64,000 nt of DNA, from NCBI GenBank assembly GCA_904420445.1, contig CAJFVJ010000001.1, positions 129,266-193,265 of the forward strand. Direction: 5' to 3'. This document shows positions 8,113 through 17,405 of this stretch, piece after piece. The translations under genes and the position numbers were made by a program. The notes beneath the pieces are model-generated. The model did not search any database. It was not told where the DNA came from and worked only from the letters and a program-made list of their open reading frames with translations. Source of the stretch: Candidatus Adamsella avium (GTDB taxonomy: Bacteria > Cyanobacteriota > Vampirovibrionia > Gastranaerophilales > CAJFVJ01). Positions within the stretch are counted from its first letter, which is position 1. The number at the start of each line of letters is the position of its first letter.

Positions 8113-8859
8113 ATGACAGATAACAGTGAAATTCAACCGGAACAAATAGATCAGGAAAGAATTTTGGTCGCTGATGATGAAGCAAGTATCAGAAGAATTC
8201 TTGAAACCCGTCTTAAAATGGTAGGTTATGACGTAATAACAGCTTCTGATGGCGAAGAAGCTCTTGAAGCATTCTCAAAACACAATCCTGATTTGATTAT
8301 ATTGGATGTTATGATGCCAAAACTGGATGGTTATGGTGTAACTAGAGAAATTAGAAGAAACTCTGATGTCCCGATTATTATATTGACTGCTTTGGGTGAT
8401 GTATCGGAAAGAATTACAGGGCTTGAACTCGGTGCTGATGACTATGTAATCAAACCCTTCAGTCCGAAAGAACTCGAAGCAAGAGTCAAGGCTGTTTTGA
8501 GAAGAACTCAACAAAGAGAAGTTTCTACTACAAGTAAAGTTACAAAAAATATTATTACAACAGGAAATATCAAAATCGATACTATCAGAAGACAGGTATT
8601 CCGCAAAAATGAACGTATCAGACTCACAGGTATGGAATTCAGTTTATTAGAATTGTTGGTCAACAATTCAGGTCAGCCATTCTCAAGAAACGAAATCCTC
8701 CAGCATGTATGGTCTTATCCTGCCGATCATCGAATTGATACAAGAGTTGTTGATGTTCATATCAGCAGACTGCGCAGCAAACTAGAAGTAGACCCTGCTA
8801 ATCCGGAACTGATTCTGACTGCTCGTGGTATGGGATATATGTTCCAGAGAATTAACTAA
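8113..8859 (+). CDS. rpaB: RpaB-like OmpR/PhoB-family response regulator
   Basis: The 248-residue regulator has a receiver domain (about 16-137) with acidic pair D21/D22, phospho-acceptor D65 in LDVMMPKLDGYG, T92, and K114 in VIKPFSPKELEARV. A winged-helix DNA-binding domain follows (about 150-245, ending ARGMGYMFQ). The text ASIRRILETRL with GYDVITASDGEEALEAF and TALGDVSERITGLELGADDYV is the signature of cyanobacterial/plastid RpaB (Ycf27). There RpaB binds HLR1 sites and controls light-stress and cell-cycle genes; its targets in a non-phototroph are unknown. No histidine kinase is adjacent, as is usual for rpaB. ATG 8113 follows AATAAGGAA. Confidence 0.85.
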   Translation: MTDNSEIQPEQIDQERILVADDEASIRRILETRLKMVGYDVITASDGEEALEAFSKHNPDLIILDVMMPKLDGYGVTREIRRNSDVPIIILTALGDVSERITGLELGADDYVIKPFSPKELEARVKAVLRRTQQREVSTTSKVTKNIITTGNIKIDTIRRQVFRKNERIRLTGMEFSLLELLVNNSGQPFSRNEILQHVWSYPADHRIDTRVVDVHISRLRSKLEVDPANPELILTARGMGYMFQRIN

Positions 8860-8877
8860 AATTTTAAATTTAAAACC

Positions 8878-8912
8878 AAAAAGACGTATCTTTAATGGAT
8901 ACGTCTTTTTTT
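8878..8912. terminator. Bidirectional intrinsic terminator after the rpaB-like gene
   Basis: Inverted repeat AAAAGACGTATC / GATACGTCTTTT with loop TTTAATG, then a T-run on plus and an A-rich lead that gives T's on minus. It serves the regulator and probably also the convergent kinase gene at 8930. Confidence 0.85.
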
Positions 8913-8929
8913 ATAACTCTGATTGCTGC

Positions 8930-9928
8930 CTAAATCGTATATTTATCTACTGTATAACCGGGATGATGCAGCAGTTTCTCTTCTATCTGCTCAAATGTTC
9001 TGAACTCCTCCTGTGCACCAAAATGCTGTACAACACAGGCAGAATTAACAGATGCATATTTCATTGCACGCTCAATATCATAACCATATTTTGCAATCGT
9101 TCCGACAAAAGTGCTTGCGAATGCATCACCGGCTCCAAGAGTAGATACAACATTTGAAGGGAATGTATCTATTTTGTAGACAATCTTACCATCATAAGCA
9201 TAAGCACCGTCTTTACCATCGGTGATAACAACTACTTTTGCTTCTGCATTATGCAAAATAGTAAGCATTTTATTTACATCATATTCATTCGTAATCTTTG
9301 ACGCTTCAGACCTGTTCATAATCAGAACTTCAGCAGTTTCAATCACCTTCCTCATCCTGTCAAGACCAAGTTTAATACTAGTTGACCCGACATTATAAGC
9401 CATCGAAACTCCATGCTTCTCTGCAAAATCCGTAATAGGGTCCAATACCTGATTTGAATTACCGCTGAGAGGAGCTATATACAACCACTTCGCATCCTTA
9501 ATAACATTATACGGAATATCATCCTCTGTTATCTCAGTATTTGCACCTCTGTGAGCAAGCACCGTTCTATCACCGTCAAAAGTTGCAAGAATAACAGAAA
9601 AACCTGTCTTTTGACTCTGAGAGGTCTTTATCAAATCGGTTGATACATTGCGTTTTTTGAAATTGTTTAAAATTAAATTTGAATTTACGTCTTTCCCTAT
9701 TTTTACAATAACCGCTGTTTTGAAACCGAGATTTGCAAAGTTGACGGCAGTGTTTGAACCACCTCCGCCGAGTTCATAATCAACTTTGTTTATGTCAATC
9801 TTCTCTCCGTATTCAAAAGCAAGAAACTCTCTTTTCAACTCTGGAGTTCTAACCGTGACTATCTGCTCATCTTCTGATTGAACAAATATATCAAACGTTG
9901 CAGAACCGATTGTAATAATATCAAACAT
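8930..9928 (-). CDS. PfkB-family carbohydrate/nucleoside kinase
   Basis: The 332-residue product belongs to the ribokinase/PfkB superfamily. Near the N-terminus YELGGGGSNTAVNFANLG is the first PfkB signature (substrate-side glycines). Near the C-terminus STLGAGDAFASTFVG is the second signature, with the catalytic Asp in GAGD. ATG 9928 is chosen because GAGAGGG lies upstream; a longer TTG start would place that Shine-Dalgarno inside the gene. It phosphorylates a sugar or nucleoside with ATP, but the substrate cannot be assigned. It is convergent with the regulator and divergent from pgeF. Confidence 0.85.
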   Translation of the reverse strand: MFDIITIGSATFDIFVQSEDEQIVTVRTPELKREFLAFEYGEKIDINKVDYELGGGGSNTAVNFANLGFKTAVIVKIGKDVNSNLILNNFKKRNVSTDLIKTSQSQKTGFSVILATFDGDRTVLAHRGANTEITEDDIPYNVIKDAKWLYIAPLSGNSNQVLDPITDFAEKHGVSMAYNVGSTSIKLGLDRMRKVIETAEVLIMNRSEASKITNEYDVNKMLTILHNAEAKVVVITDGKDGAYAYDGKIVYKIDTFPSNVVSTLGAGDAFASTFVGTIAKYGYDIERAMKYASVNSACVVQHFGAQEEFRTFEQIEEKLLHHPGYTVDKYTI

Positions 9929-9998
9929 AATATATTTCCCTCTCAACGCTTTTTATTCTATTATAATACGAGCAGAATTTATTTGTGAAATACTTAAG

Positions 9999-10766
9999 AT
10001 GTTTCATATCAAAGAAAACAATACTATTAAATATATAACATCAGACATCTTCGACGATGACAGCTTCATTCATGCATTCTCAACAAGAATCTCCGGAAAT
10101 GACAAAAACTTTGCCCTCATGGATAAAAGCAATCCTCAAGATATCCATATAAAAGAAAACCGGCAAAAATTCTGCTCTATATTTAATATAGACTCAAAAT
10201 CTCTGGTCATACCGGAACAAACACACAGCGCAAACATAAAAATTATTCAAGACAACATCCCTCCTCTGCAAAACACTGACGGCATAATCATCACCAAACC
10301 AGGCATTGCGGGGATGTTATTCTTTGCAGACTGCACTCCAGTTATTTTATATTCAAAAAGACATAAAACCTACGCCCTAATCCACGCAGGCTGGAAGGGA
10401 ACAGCATCATCAATCTCTGCAAAAACAGCAAGAATAATGAAAAAAGAACTGAATATCAATCCAAAAGATATCAAAGCTGCGATAGGCGCCTGCATATCAA
10501 AATGCTGCTTTGAAATTAACGAAGATATAAAAGAAAAACTCAAAAACTCCCTAAATGAAGACTGCTCTCAAACCATTTTCCACGAAAAGAACGAAAAAAT
10601 ATTTGCAGACCTGAAAGCAATCAACAAACTCCAGCTCGAAGAAGAAGGTATCAAAGATATTGACATAATGGAGTATTGCAGTGTATGTCAAAATGATTTA
10701 TTCTTTTCTTATAGAAAAGAAAACTCTACCGCAAAACGACATGCCATACTGGCACAAATGAAATGA
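9999..10766 (+). CDS. pgeF: PgeF/YfiH family protein (laccase domain, purine nucleoside phosphorylase-like)
   Basis: The 255-residue protein shows the conserved sites of the YfiH/DUF152 family: PEQTHSANI, FFADCTPVIL, LIHAGWKGT, GACISKCCFEI and FSYRKE. The His and Cys residues in these motifs bind zinc. Members act on purine nucleosides (adenosine deaminase or phosphorylase activity) and E. coli PgeF keeps wrong amino acids out of peptidoglycan. It is probably cytoplasmic. The next gene begins 10 bp downstream, so the two are likely co-transcribed. The 70-bp divergent gap to the PfkB gene leaves space for two promoters. Confidence 0.88.
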   Translation: MFHIKENNTIKYITSDIFDDDSFIHAFSTRISGNDKNFALMDKSNPQDIHIKENRQKFCSIFNIDSKSLVIPEQTHSANIKIIQDNIPPLQNTDGIIITKPGIAGMLFFADCTPVILYSKRHKTYALIHAGWKGTASSISAKTARIMKKELNINPKDIKAAIGACISKCCFEINEDIKEKLKNSLNEDCSQTIFHEKNEKIFADLKAINKLQLEEEGIKDIDIMEYCSVCQNDLFFSYRKENSTAKRHAILAQMK

Positions 10767-10776
10767 GGAAAACTAA

Positions 10777-12075
10777 ATGTTATTGAAGGAAAAAGCCGAA
10801 TTTGTAAGCGAAAATATAGACAAAATTATCAAATTTGTAAACGAAGATGAAACAGTAAAAGAAGATTTCGAAGAATACCTTGCGACCATCCAGTTCAAAG
10901 GTCAGTCTTACAGCGAGCTGCAAGCTGTCTTGATACCATATATCTTCGAGAGAAAACTCACAAATGAAAAAAAAGGCATAATAGAACTATTCAAAGAAAA
11001 AAATACAAACCTCGATGATAATGTCAAAGAAATTATGGACTCTCTTGAAAATGCCATATCATCTATCTTCGAAATCAAAAAAATTCACAAAGACGGCTTT
11101 GATTTCTTCAACCTTGTGAACGAAAAAGAATACAGAACTCTCTCTCTTGTCAAAATGCTCCACTTCAGAGGTGTAAGCATAGGGGAATTTGCCATCGCAA
11201 GAATTTTTGAATACCAGAACGATTTCTATATTCTCTCAATTGACGAAATCATCCCGCAAAGAAGAAGAGAAGACGCTCTGAGATTGACTATAGCAAAACA
11301 GCTGCAGCAACCTGAAAGTGTCTACAAAGATAACCCTCAAAAAGAAAAAGAAATACAAAAATTTATAGAAGAAAACCACAAACAATTTGACGACTTTTTC
11401 CACACTCAACAAATTGTCACCACAAACAAATGTGCCGATAACCTTCTGGCTCTCTTCAACAACTACACTGAATCAGGAGAAAAAGCACCTGATGACGAAA
11501 TCAAAAAATATATAGAACAACCTCAAGACTTCAAATATTTCGAGGTCGAAGGCTTCTCAAAATCATATGACTTCATAGAAACAGCCTCCAGGGGTTTTTC
11601 TTCAACAGACAAAGTCTATGATATAACAATCATGTTTGAACCCAAACAGGGTATCTTCGTCATCCCGTTTTATCAAACCTTCAACAAAATATTCGAAGCA
11701 GAAGACTACAAAACAATTGAAGGCTACCAAAATTGTGTAAAAAACTTCCTTGAAAACAACAATATTCCGGTATTTTTGCTCGAAAAAACCTACAAAGAGC
11801 ATGGCAAAAAATTCATGACCGTCATAAACGAAATTCTTGACAAAAATTTTACTTTCGATGAACTCATCAAAGAATATAAATCAGACTACATCGGAAAACC
11901 ACACTACTCATCAACAACACTGCTTTACACTTCTAAAGCATTCTTAGAATTGATGGGTTTTATGGAAAAACCTCAGAAAGAAACAAACCAATACGCAGAC
12001 CAAAAAATTGGGAGAAATGACCCCTGCCCGTGCGGAAGCGGCAAAAAATACAAAAAATGCTGCATGCTGAAATAA
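10777..12075 (+). CDS. SEC-C motif protein of unknown function
   Basis: The 432-residue protein ends with IGRNDPCPCGSGKKYKKCC, the SEC-C zinc motif found at the end of SecA and many accessory proteins, where it binds zinc and can contact ribosomes or SecB. The first ~400 residues are mostly helical and charged, with many Lys/Glu and Phe, and show no enzyme motif I recognise. No signal peptide is present. ATG 10777 follows ATGAGGAAAACTAA, where GAGG serves as Shine-Dalgarno and overlaps the pgeF stop region. Function beyond zinc binding is unknown. Confidence 0.75.
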   Translation: MLLKEKAEFVSENIDKIIKFVNEDETVKEDFEEYLATIQFKGQSYSELQAVLIPYIFERKLTNEKKGIIELFKEKNTNLDDNVKEIMDSLENAISSIFEIKKIHKDGFDFFNLVNEKEYRTLSLVKMLHFRGVSIGEFAIARIFEYQNDFYILSIDEIIPQRRREDALRLTIAKQLQQPESVYKDNPQKEKEIQKFIEENHKQFDDFFHTQQIVTTNKCADNLLALFNNYTESGEKAPDDEIKKYIEQPQDFKYFEVEGFSKSYDFIETASRGFSSTDKVYDITIMFEPKQGIFVIPFYQTFNKIFEAEDYKTIEGYQNCVKNFLENNNIPVFLLEKTYKEHGKKFMTVINEILDKNFTFDELIKEYKSDYIGKPHYSSTTLLYTSKAFLELMGFMEKPQKETNQYADQKIGRNDPCPCGSGKKYKKCCMLK

Positions 12076-12168
12076 TTGTAACGCCTCCTTCATTAAAAAA
12101 TTTGTTGGAAAATCTTTTTAATGTACAATATTAGAAAGAATAAAATATTGTCCGATAGTGGAGGTTGT

Positions 12169-12270
12169 ATGGAATTTTTCAGGCAAAATCAAAAACTAAT
12201 AATTGCTATAATACTTTTATCTTTCTTAGGCTGGACTTTTCTGGGTTTCTTACCGATTTTGTTCAACTGA
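12169..12270 (+). CDS. 33-residue single-span membrane peptide
   Basis: This short frame starts at ATG 12169 behind GTGGAGGTTGT, a good Shine-Dalgarno at five bases. The peptide is MEFFRQNQK followed by a hydrophobic stretch (LIIAIILLSFLGWTFLGFL) and a short tail, so it would be a one-helix membrane protein with a positive inside end. It lies alone between the SEC-C gene and the murein hydrolase gene. Homology was not tested; support is the ribosome site and the clear transmembrane composition. Confidence 0.5.
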   Translation: MEFFRQNQKLIIAIILLSFLGWTFLGFLPILFN

Positions 12271-12317
12271 TTAAACAAAATTTGGTAATATAAAACTCTG
12301 GATAAAAAATTAGAAGT

Positions 12318-13448
12318 ATGAATTTCAAAAAAATATATATAGTCTGTTTAATGATAATATCGCTTTTGAGCATGGTATTTCCGTCAAAAGCCAATGCCGT
12401 TTATACAAATCCGACAACGCTCGAACAAAAAAAACGTGAAACAAAAGCAAAAATAAAAGAACTCAAAAAACGTGAAAAACTCGAAATTAACCGCCTCTAC
12501 AAAAATCAGGGACAACTCGAAATCGAGCACCAAAACCTCAATAGCTCAAAAGAACAACTCTCTTCTACCAAAATAAAACTCAACGACCTGCAAACAAACT
12601 GCAACGAAGCATTCTACAACTACCGGCAAATGGAAGACAAAGCTGCAGAAAGAATAAGAATTCTCTACAAAGGAACTTATCTCAACGCACTTCACCTGCT
12701 GTTTGAATCAAAAAGTATAAATGACATCCTCGACAACATCTACTATCAACAGCTGATTATCAAAAAAGATAAGGAAGTCCTGACAGAAATGAAACGCCGT
12801 GCTGACAGACTGGCAGCTCTTAGAGCAGCTGTCGAGCAAGAAAAAAGAAACCTCGTCAGCACTATCAGCTATATTAATATGAAAAAACGACGGATACAGG
12901 ACTCCATCGAAGAAAGCCAGTATCTCATCAACAAACTCCAAACAGACAGAAAAACTTATGAACGTGCCGAAAAAGAACTCGAAAAACAATCTCAACAAGT
13001 TTCGGCTATGATTCAGAAAAACGTAAAACCCTCAACAGATGTGCACACAAGCGGCGGTTTCTTATGGCCTGTCACGGGAACAATCACCTCCCCGTTTGGC
13101 TGGAGAGTCCACCCTATATTTAAATCAAGAACGTTCCACTCGGGACTCGACATCGCACGCCCTTCCGGAACTCCAATCAAAAGTGCAAACTCCGGTAAAG
13201 TCGTCTACGTCGGATGGTACGGCGGTTACGGAAAAGTTGTTATCCTCGACCACGGACGCTACAACAACGTTCCGACAACAACATTATACGCACACATGTC
13301 AAGAACAGCCGTCCAAAAAGGTCAAATCGTCGGAAAAGGACAGGTTATAGGTTATGTCGGTTCAACAGGTTACAGCACGGGTCCTCACTGTCACTTCGAA
13401 GTCAGACTCAACGGTAAACCGACTAACCCGCTGAATTATCTCAAATAA
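12318..13448 (+). CDS. Murein hydrolase activator-like protein: coiled coil plus M23 (LytM) domain
   Basis: The 376-residue product has a signal peptide (IYIVCLMIISLLSMVFPSKANA), a long coiled coil (about 35-235, many Lys/Glu/Gln heptads), and a C-terminal peptidase M23 domain. The catalytic set is complete: FHSGLDIA (His and Asp ligands), TTLYAHM and GPHCHFEVR (HxH). It is therefore probably an active D,D-endopeptidase, unlike degenerate EnvC. EnvC/NlpD-like coiled-coil proteins act at the septum in the periplasm. The next gene, an outer-membrane assembly protein, starts 50 bp downstream, pointing to an envelope-biogenesis unit. Confidence 0.88.
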   Translation: MNFKKIYIVCLMIISLLSMVFPSKANAVYTNPTTLEQKKRETKAKIKELKKREKLEINRLYKNQGQLEIEHQNLNSSKEQLSSTKIKLNDLQTNCNEAFYNYRQMEDKAAERIRILYKGTYLNALHLLFESKSINDILDNIYYQQLIIKKDKEVLTEMKRRADRLAALRAAVEQEKRNLVSTISYINMKKRRIQDSIEESQYLINKLQTDRKTYERAEKELEKQSQQVSAMIQKNVKPSTDVHTSGGFLWPVTGTITSPFGWRVHPIFKSRTFHSGLDIARPSGTPIKSANSGKVVYVGWYGGYGKVVILDHGRYNNVPTTTLYAHMSRTAVQKGQIVGKGQVIGYVGSTGYSTGPHCHFEVRLNGKPTNPLNYLK

Positions 13449-13498
13449 TTTTCTTGGATTATAATAAACAAAACAAAAGAGGTTAAGGGAACAGTTAA

Positions 13499-15556
13499 TT
13501 GAATAAAAACTTAAAAATATTTTTAATAATCTCCTGTATGGCGTCGTTATTGCTATATACAAATAACGCCTCTTTTGCCAACGAAAAACAGCCTGAAGAA
13601 ACAACTCAAACAACAACTCCATCAGATAACAAAACACCAGAAACAAAAGAACACAAAAAATCAAAATTCTCTTTCTTCGGAAAAAAACTGAAAACAAGAG
13701 AAGACAAAAACTATGACTACACTACCCCCTTCCCTGAATACGAGGGAGAAGAAAACGAAGAAACACCTGAGGGTACTCAAGAAAATACACAACCGTCTTC
13801 TATCGACACCACAGGGAATACTCCCATCAAAGCGAACACGGCAATCACGGATATCACCGAAGAAGAACCGGAACCAACAGACCCCGGAGTAGACATTGAT
13901 ATGATAAGCGACTACCTTGACTACTATCCGGAAGAAGAAAAAATGGTCGCAAAAGGAAACGCCTCTGTCAAAATAAGAGGACAGGACACGACCCTTAAAG
14001 CAGACTTAATCACTTTCTATAAAGCTACCCAGATTATTGTAGCTGAAAAAAACGTAAGAATTATCAAAAACCAGATGGAGATGAAAGGCGACTACGTCAA
14101 AGTTGACCTCAGCGAAGAATCTGCCCTCATCGACCGTCCTGTAACAAACATAGCTGCTCTCAAAATAGACGCAAAAGACGCCATCGTACACACAGATAAA
14201 ATTGATGCCTTCAAAGGCGTTGCAACTACAAACGAAAAACTTAATCTCGTCCTCGTCGCAAATTCCTTCAACCAGTTCGGCGATGCAAAACAAGAGATGA
14301 TTAACGATGTTATGTCAGAAGAAAATATCGACAAAAAAACAAACTACAGAATAAAAACCAAACAAATTATCGTCAAACCTGATGAATACAGAAACAAAAT
14401 TACCATGAAAAATGCCGATATCTACATCGGAAAACGCAAAATAGCAACAATTCCATCAGTAGATATCACTACAGACAAAGAAATGTCAGAAGTTGAAACC
14501 ATGCTCCCTGAAATAGGTCAAAACAGACAAACAGGTATGTATATCGGTCCATCAGGTCTGGTAAGTCTGCCGTTTGGTTCAACATTGAAGTTATCTCCTG
14601 TCTTCGCTTTCAACACAACAGACTTCGGAGGCGGCGGCTTAATCAGGTATAAAAGCGAAACCAATAAAACCCTCCTCGGATATACAAGCGTTAAAGATTT
14701 GTTTATTGTTGAAGGACAACAAGACCTCTTCATCCCTGAACTCAAACTTCAATATACGGCAAACAACTATGCAAATGACTGGTTCATGGGCGATCGTCTT
14801 CCAAAATATTCAGCAGAAGCTATCTTCCAGAAATCAATGATACTGGATGATCTCGACCTGAGATTTACCCAGAGATACGCAGCTGGCTACGTTGCAGACG
14901 CAACAAGAGGAATAGAAAACGACAACAGCTGGGGGACATTCAGGGCAAAAGCACAGGGCGAAATAATGAAAAACCGCCCAATATTCAACTGGAAAGATTT
15001 AATCACCTTCAACTACCGTGCGCAATACGATATCTCACAATACGCAACAGGCGAAACTTATGCAATCGTGAGAACAGGACCTGATATGCGCTTAAAATAC
15101 AAAAGGTTTAAATTCTTCCTGATGTACCTGCTCTCAGGCATCGGAGGAGAAACTCCAATGTGGTTTGACCAGTATTACTACGGCAGAAACAACCTCTCGG
15201 GCATGGTCGAATATAAAGTTAATAAATACCTGAGCGTAGGATATTATGCCTCTGCTAACCTCTCAAAAGATAACTGGGATGGACGTCTGATGGCTGAGAA
15301 CAGACTTTATGCAAAATTCGGTCCTCCGGACTTTAAAATAAGTTTTGGCTATGATACAGTTAGAAGCAGAACACTTATGGATGTAAGTATGCTCGTAGGA
15401 TCAGAAAACAGCAAGATAGACTTCGAAAAACTTACTGTCCTCGATCCTCAAAAACTCGAAAAACCGAAAGAAAAACCAAAATTCTGGGATAGGTGGAAAA
15501 AAGACAAAAAAACTGTCAAAACAAAAAAACAGACAACAGAAAACAACAATTTATAA
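13499..15556 (+). CDS. LptD/OstA-like outer-membrane protein
   Basis: The 685-residue product starts at TTG 13499 and has a signal peptide (KIFLIISCMASLLLYTNNASFA). A low-complexity Thr/Glu/Pro linker (25-130) is followed by an OstA-like beta-jellyroll: EEKMVAKGNASVKIRGQDTT, ADLITFYKATQIIVAEKNV and MKGDYVKVDLSEE. A long C-terminal region has alternating aromatic strands typical of a beta barrel, for example LRFTQRYAAGYV and YLSVGYYASANLS. It ends with a Lys-rich tail, not an aromatic. LptD inserts lipopolysaccharide; whether this one transports LPS or another glycolipid is open. Its place between a murein hydrolase and accDA fits envelope synthesis. Confidence 0.7.
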   Translation: MNKNLKIFLIISCMASLLLYTNNASFANEKQPEETTQTTTPSDNKTPETKEHKKSKFSFFGKKLKTREDKNYDYTTPFPEYEGEENEETPEGTQENTQPSSIDTTGNTPIKANTAITDITEEEPEPTDPGVDIDMISDYLDYYPEEEKMVAKGNASVKIRGQDTTLKADLITFYKATQIIVAEKNVRIIKNQMEMKGDYVKVDLSEESALIDRPVTNIAALKIDAKDAIVHTDKIDAFKGVATTNEKLNLVLVANSFNQFGDAKQEMINDVMSEENIDKKTNYRIKTKQIIVKPDEYRNKITMKNADIYIGKRKIATIPSVDITTDKEMSEVETMLPEIGQNRQTGMYIGPSGLVSLPFGSTLKLSPVFAFNTTDFGGGGLIRYKSETNKTLLGYTSVKDLFIVEGQQDLFIPELKLQYTANNYANDWFMGDRLPKYSAEAIFQKSMILDDLDLRFTQRYAAGYVADATRGIENDNSWGTFRAKAQGEIMKNRPIFNWKDLITFNYRAQYDISQYATGETYAIVRTGPDMRLKYKRFKFFLMYLLSGIGGETPMWFDQYYYGRNNLSGMVEYKVNKYLSVGYYASANLSKDNWDGRLMAENRLYAKFGPPDFKISFGYDTVRSRTLMDVSMLVGSENSKIDFEKLTVLDPQKLEKPKEKPKFWDRWKKDKKTVKTKKQTTENNNL

Positions 15557-15568
15557 AGGAATAAATAT

Positions 15569-16438
15569 ATGACACTAAAAGATTGGTTCGACAACAAAAA
15601 AAAGAAATCTTCATTGAACGCCGACCCTAAAATAGCAGACGAAGATTTGTATAAACTATGGACTAAATGTTATAACTGCAACGCAAGCATTCCGACAAAA
15701 GACCTCGAAAAAAACGAAATGGTTTGCCCAAACTGCAACTACCACTTCAGAATAAACGCAAGAACAAGAATCAAACAAATCGTCGATGAGGGAACTTTTG
15801 AAGAAATCAACTCAAACATAAAACCGAGCGATCCGCTTCATTTTGTTGACAGCATAAGCTACAGCGAACGTCAAAAAGCAGCCCAGGAAAATACAGGGCT
15901 TAATGATGCAGTTATCACTGGCTTTGCAAAAATAAACGACGAAGAAACAGCCCTTGCCGTCATGGACTTTGAATATATGGGCGGCAGCATGGGCAGCGTT
16001 GTCGGCGAAAAAATTGCCCTCCTGATTGAGCAGGCTATCGCAAAAAGACTTCCTGTCGTTGTATTCACGGCATCAGGAGGAGCAAGAATGCAAGAAAGCG
16101 TCCTTAGTCTTATGCAGATGGCAAAAACAAGCTGCGCAGTAGCAAAAATGAATGAAGAAAAACTCCTCTATATCACGGTACTCACGGAACCGACATTCGG
16201 CGGGGTAACTGCAAGCTTCGGAACCCTCGGGGATATTATCATCGCTGAACAAGGCGCAAGAATCGGCTTCGCAGGGAAAAGAGTCATAGAACAAACAATC
16301 AAACAAAAACTTCCTGCTGGCTTCCAAACAGCTGAATACCTCATGAAATTCGGGCAAATTGATATCCTGAGCCACAGAAAAGACTTGAAAGATACAATCT
16401 CAAAATTATTGAAACTCCACAAAAAAGCAGGTTTATAA
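15569..16438 (+). CDS. accD: Acetyl-CoA carboxylase carboxyltransferase subunit beta
   Basis: The 289-residue subunit carries the N-terminal zinc ribbon CYNC(NASIPTKDLEKNEMV)CPNC and the crotonase-fold carboxyltransferase core with TGFAKINDEETALAVMDF, GGSMGSVVGEKI and TASGGARMQES. With AccA it transfers the carboxyl group from biotin to acetyl-CoA to make malonyl-CoA. ATG 15569 follows AAAGGAATAAAT. The stop is two bases before the accA start, so the two subunits are made from one message. Adjacent accD-accA is common. Confidence 0.97.
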   Translation: MTLKDWFDNKKKKSSLNADPKIADEDLYKLWTKCYNCNASIPTKDLEKNEMVCPNCNYHFRINARTRIKQIVDEGTFEEINSNIKPSDPLHFVDSISYSERQKAAQENTGLNDAVITGFAKINDEETALAVMDFEYMGGSMGSVVGEKIALLIEQAIAKRLPVVVFTASGGARMQESVLSLMQMAKTSCAVAKMNEEKLLYITVLTEPTFGGVTASFGTLGDIIIAEQGARIGFAGKRVIEQTIKQKLPAGFQTAEYLMKFGQIDILSHRKDLKDTISKLLKLHKKAGL

Positions 16439-16440
16439 AA

Positions 16441-17403
16441 ATGGACAAACACTTTACACCACTTGAATTTGAAGTACCTCTATATCAGATAAGAGATAAA
16501 ATACAAGAACTGAAAAATCTCAGCGACTCATCAGGAATCGATTTGAAAGACCAAATCGAAACTTTAGAACAACAGGCAAAGGAATACTCTGAATCGCTGT
16601 ATGCAAATCTGAAACCGGCGCAAAAACTCCAAATCACAAGACATCCGATGAGACCGAATTTCTCTGACTATGTTGAATTTATGACAGAAGATTTTATCGA
16701 AATGCACGGTGATCGATGCGGAACGGATGATAGGGCCATCATGGGCGGTGTATGTTATATAGACGGACGTCCTGTTATGCTCATCGGCACGGTAAAAGGT
16801 AAAAATACAAAAGAAAACCTCACATGCAACTTCGGTATGCCTCAGCCTGAAGGTTACAGAAAAGCCCTCAGATTGTTCTATCACGCCGAAAGATTCAATC
16901 TTCCGATAGTAACCCTGATTGATACGATGGGCGCATACCCCGGAATTAAAGCGGAAGAAACAGGACAGGGTATTGCAATTGCCGAAAATCTCAAAGAAAT
17001 GGCAAAACTTACAGTTCCAATCATTGCGGTAATCACAGGCGAAGGATGTTCAGGAGGCGCTCTCGGGCTTGCCGTCGCAAACAAAGTCTATATGCTCGAA
17101 CATGCTTACTACACGGTAATATCCCCTGAAGCCTGCTCATCAATTCTCTATAGAAGTGCCGATAAAGCAGCTGAAGCAGCTGAAGCTCTCAAAATTACTT
17201 CAAAAGACTTGCTCGAACTTGATGTAATCGACGGAGAAATCAAAGAACCTCTCGGAGGCGCACACTATGACCCTGAACTGACCGCCTCAAACCTAAAATC
17301 GACAATCCTCAAAGCTTTAGACGAACTCTCATCAAAAAGCGGGCAGGAACTCAAAGATGAACGCTACGGTAAATTCAGACATATGGGTATTTTCCAAAAC
17401 TAA
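16441..17403 (+). CDS. accA: Acetyl-CoA carboxylase carboxyltransferase subunit alpha
   Basis: The 320-residue subunit shows the AccA signatures: an N-terminal helix (LEFEVPLYQIRDKIQEL), HPMRPNFSDYVEFM, MHGDRCGTDD, GTVKGKNTKENL, FGMPQPEGYRKALR, DTMGAYPGIKAEETGQG and GEGCSGGALGL with SPEACSSILYR. These form the CoA and biotin pockets with AccD. Length is normal. The message runs straight on into prmA, which starts two bases after the stop. Confidence 0.97.
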   Translation: MDKHFTPLEFEVPLYQIRDKIQELKNLSDSSGIDLKDQIETLEQQAKEYSESLYANLKPAQKLQITRHPMRPNFSDYVEFMTEDFIEMHGDRCGTDDRAIMGGVCYIDGRPVMLIGTVKGKNTKENLTCNFGMPQPEGYRKALRLFYHAERFNLPIVTLIDTMGAYPGIKAEETGQGIAIAENLKEMAKLTVPIIAVITGEGCSGGALGLAVANKVYMLEHAYYTVISPEACSSILYRSADKAAEAAEALKITSKDLLELDVIDGEIKEPLGGAHYDPELTASNLKSTILKALDELSSKSGQELKDERYGKFRHMGIFQN

Positions 17404-17405
17404 CA

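Noticed and set aside
13039..13417. Frames opposite or alongside the LytM domain and similar overlaps in trp, accDA and pflB
   Set aside because: They are shadows of strongly supported genes in other frames and have no start signals of their own.
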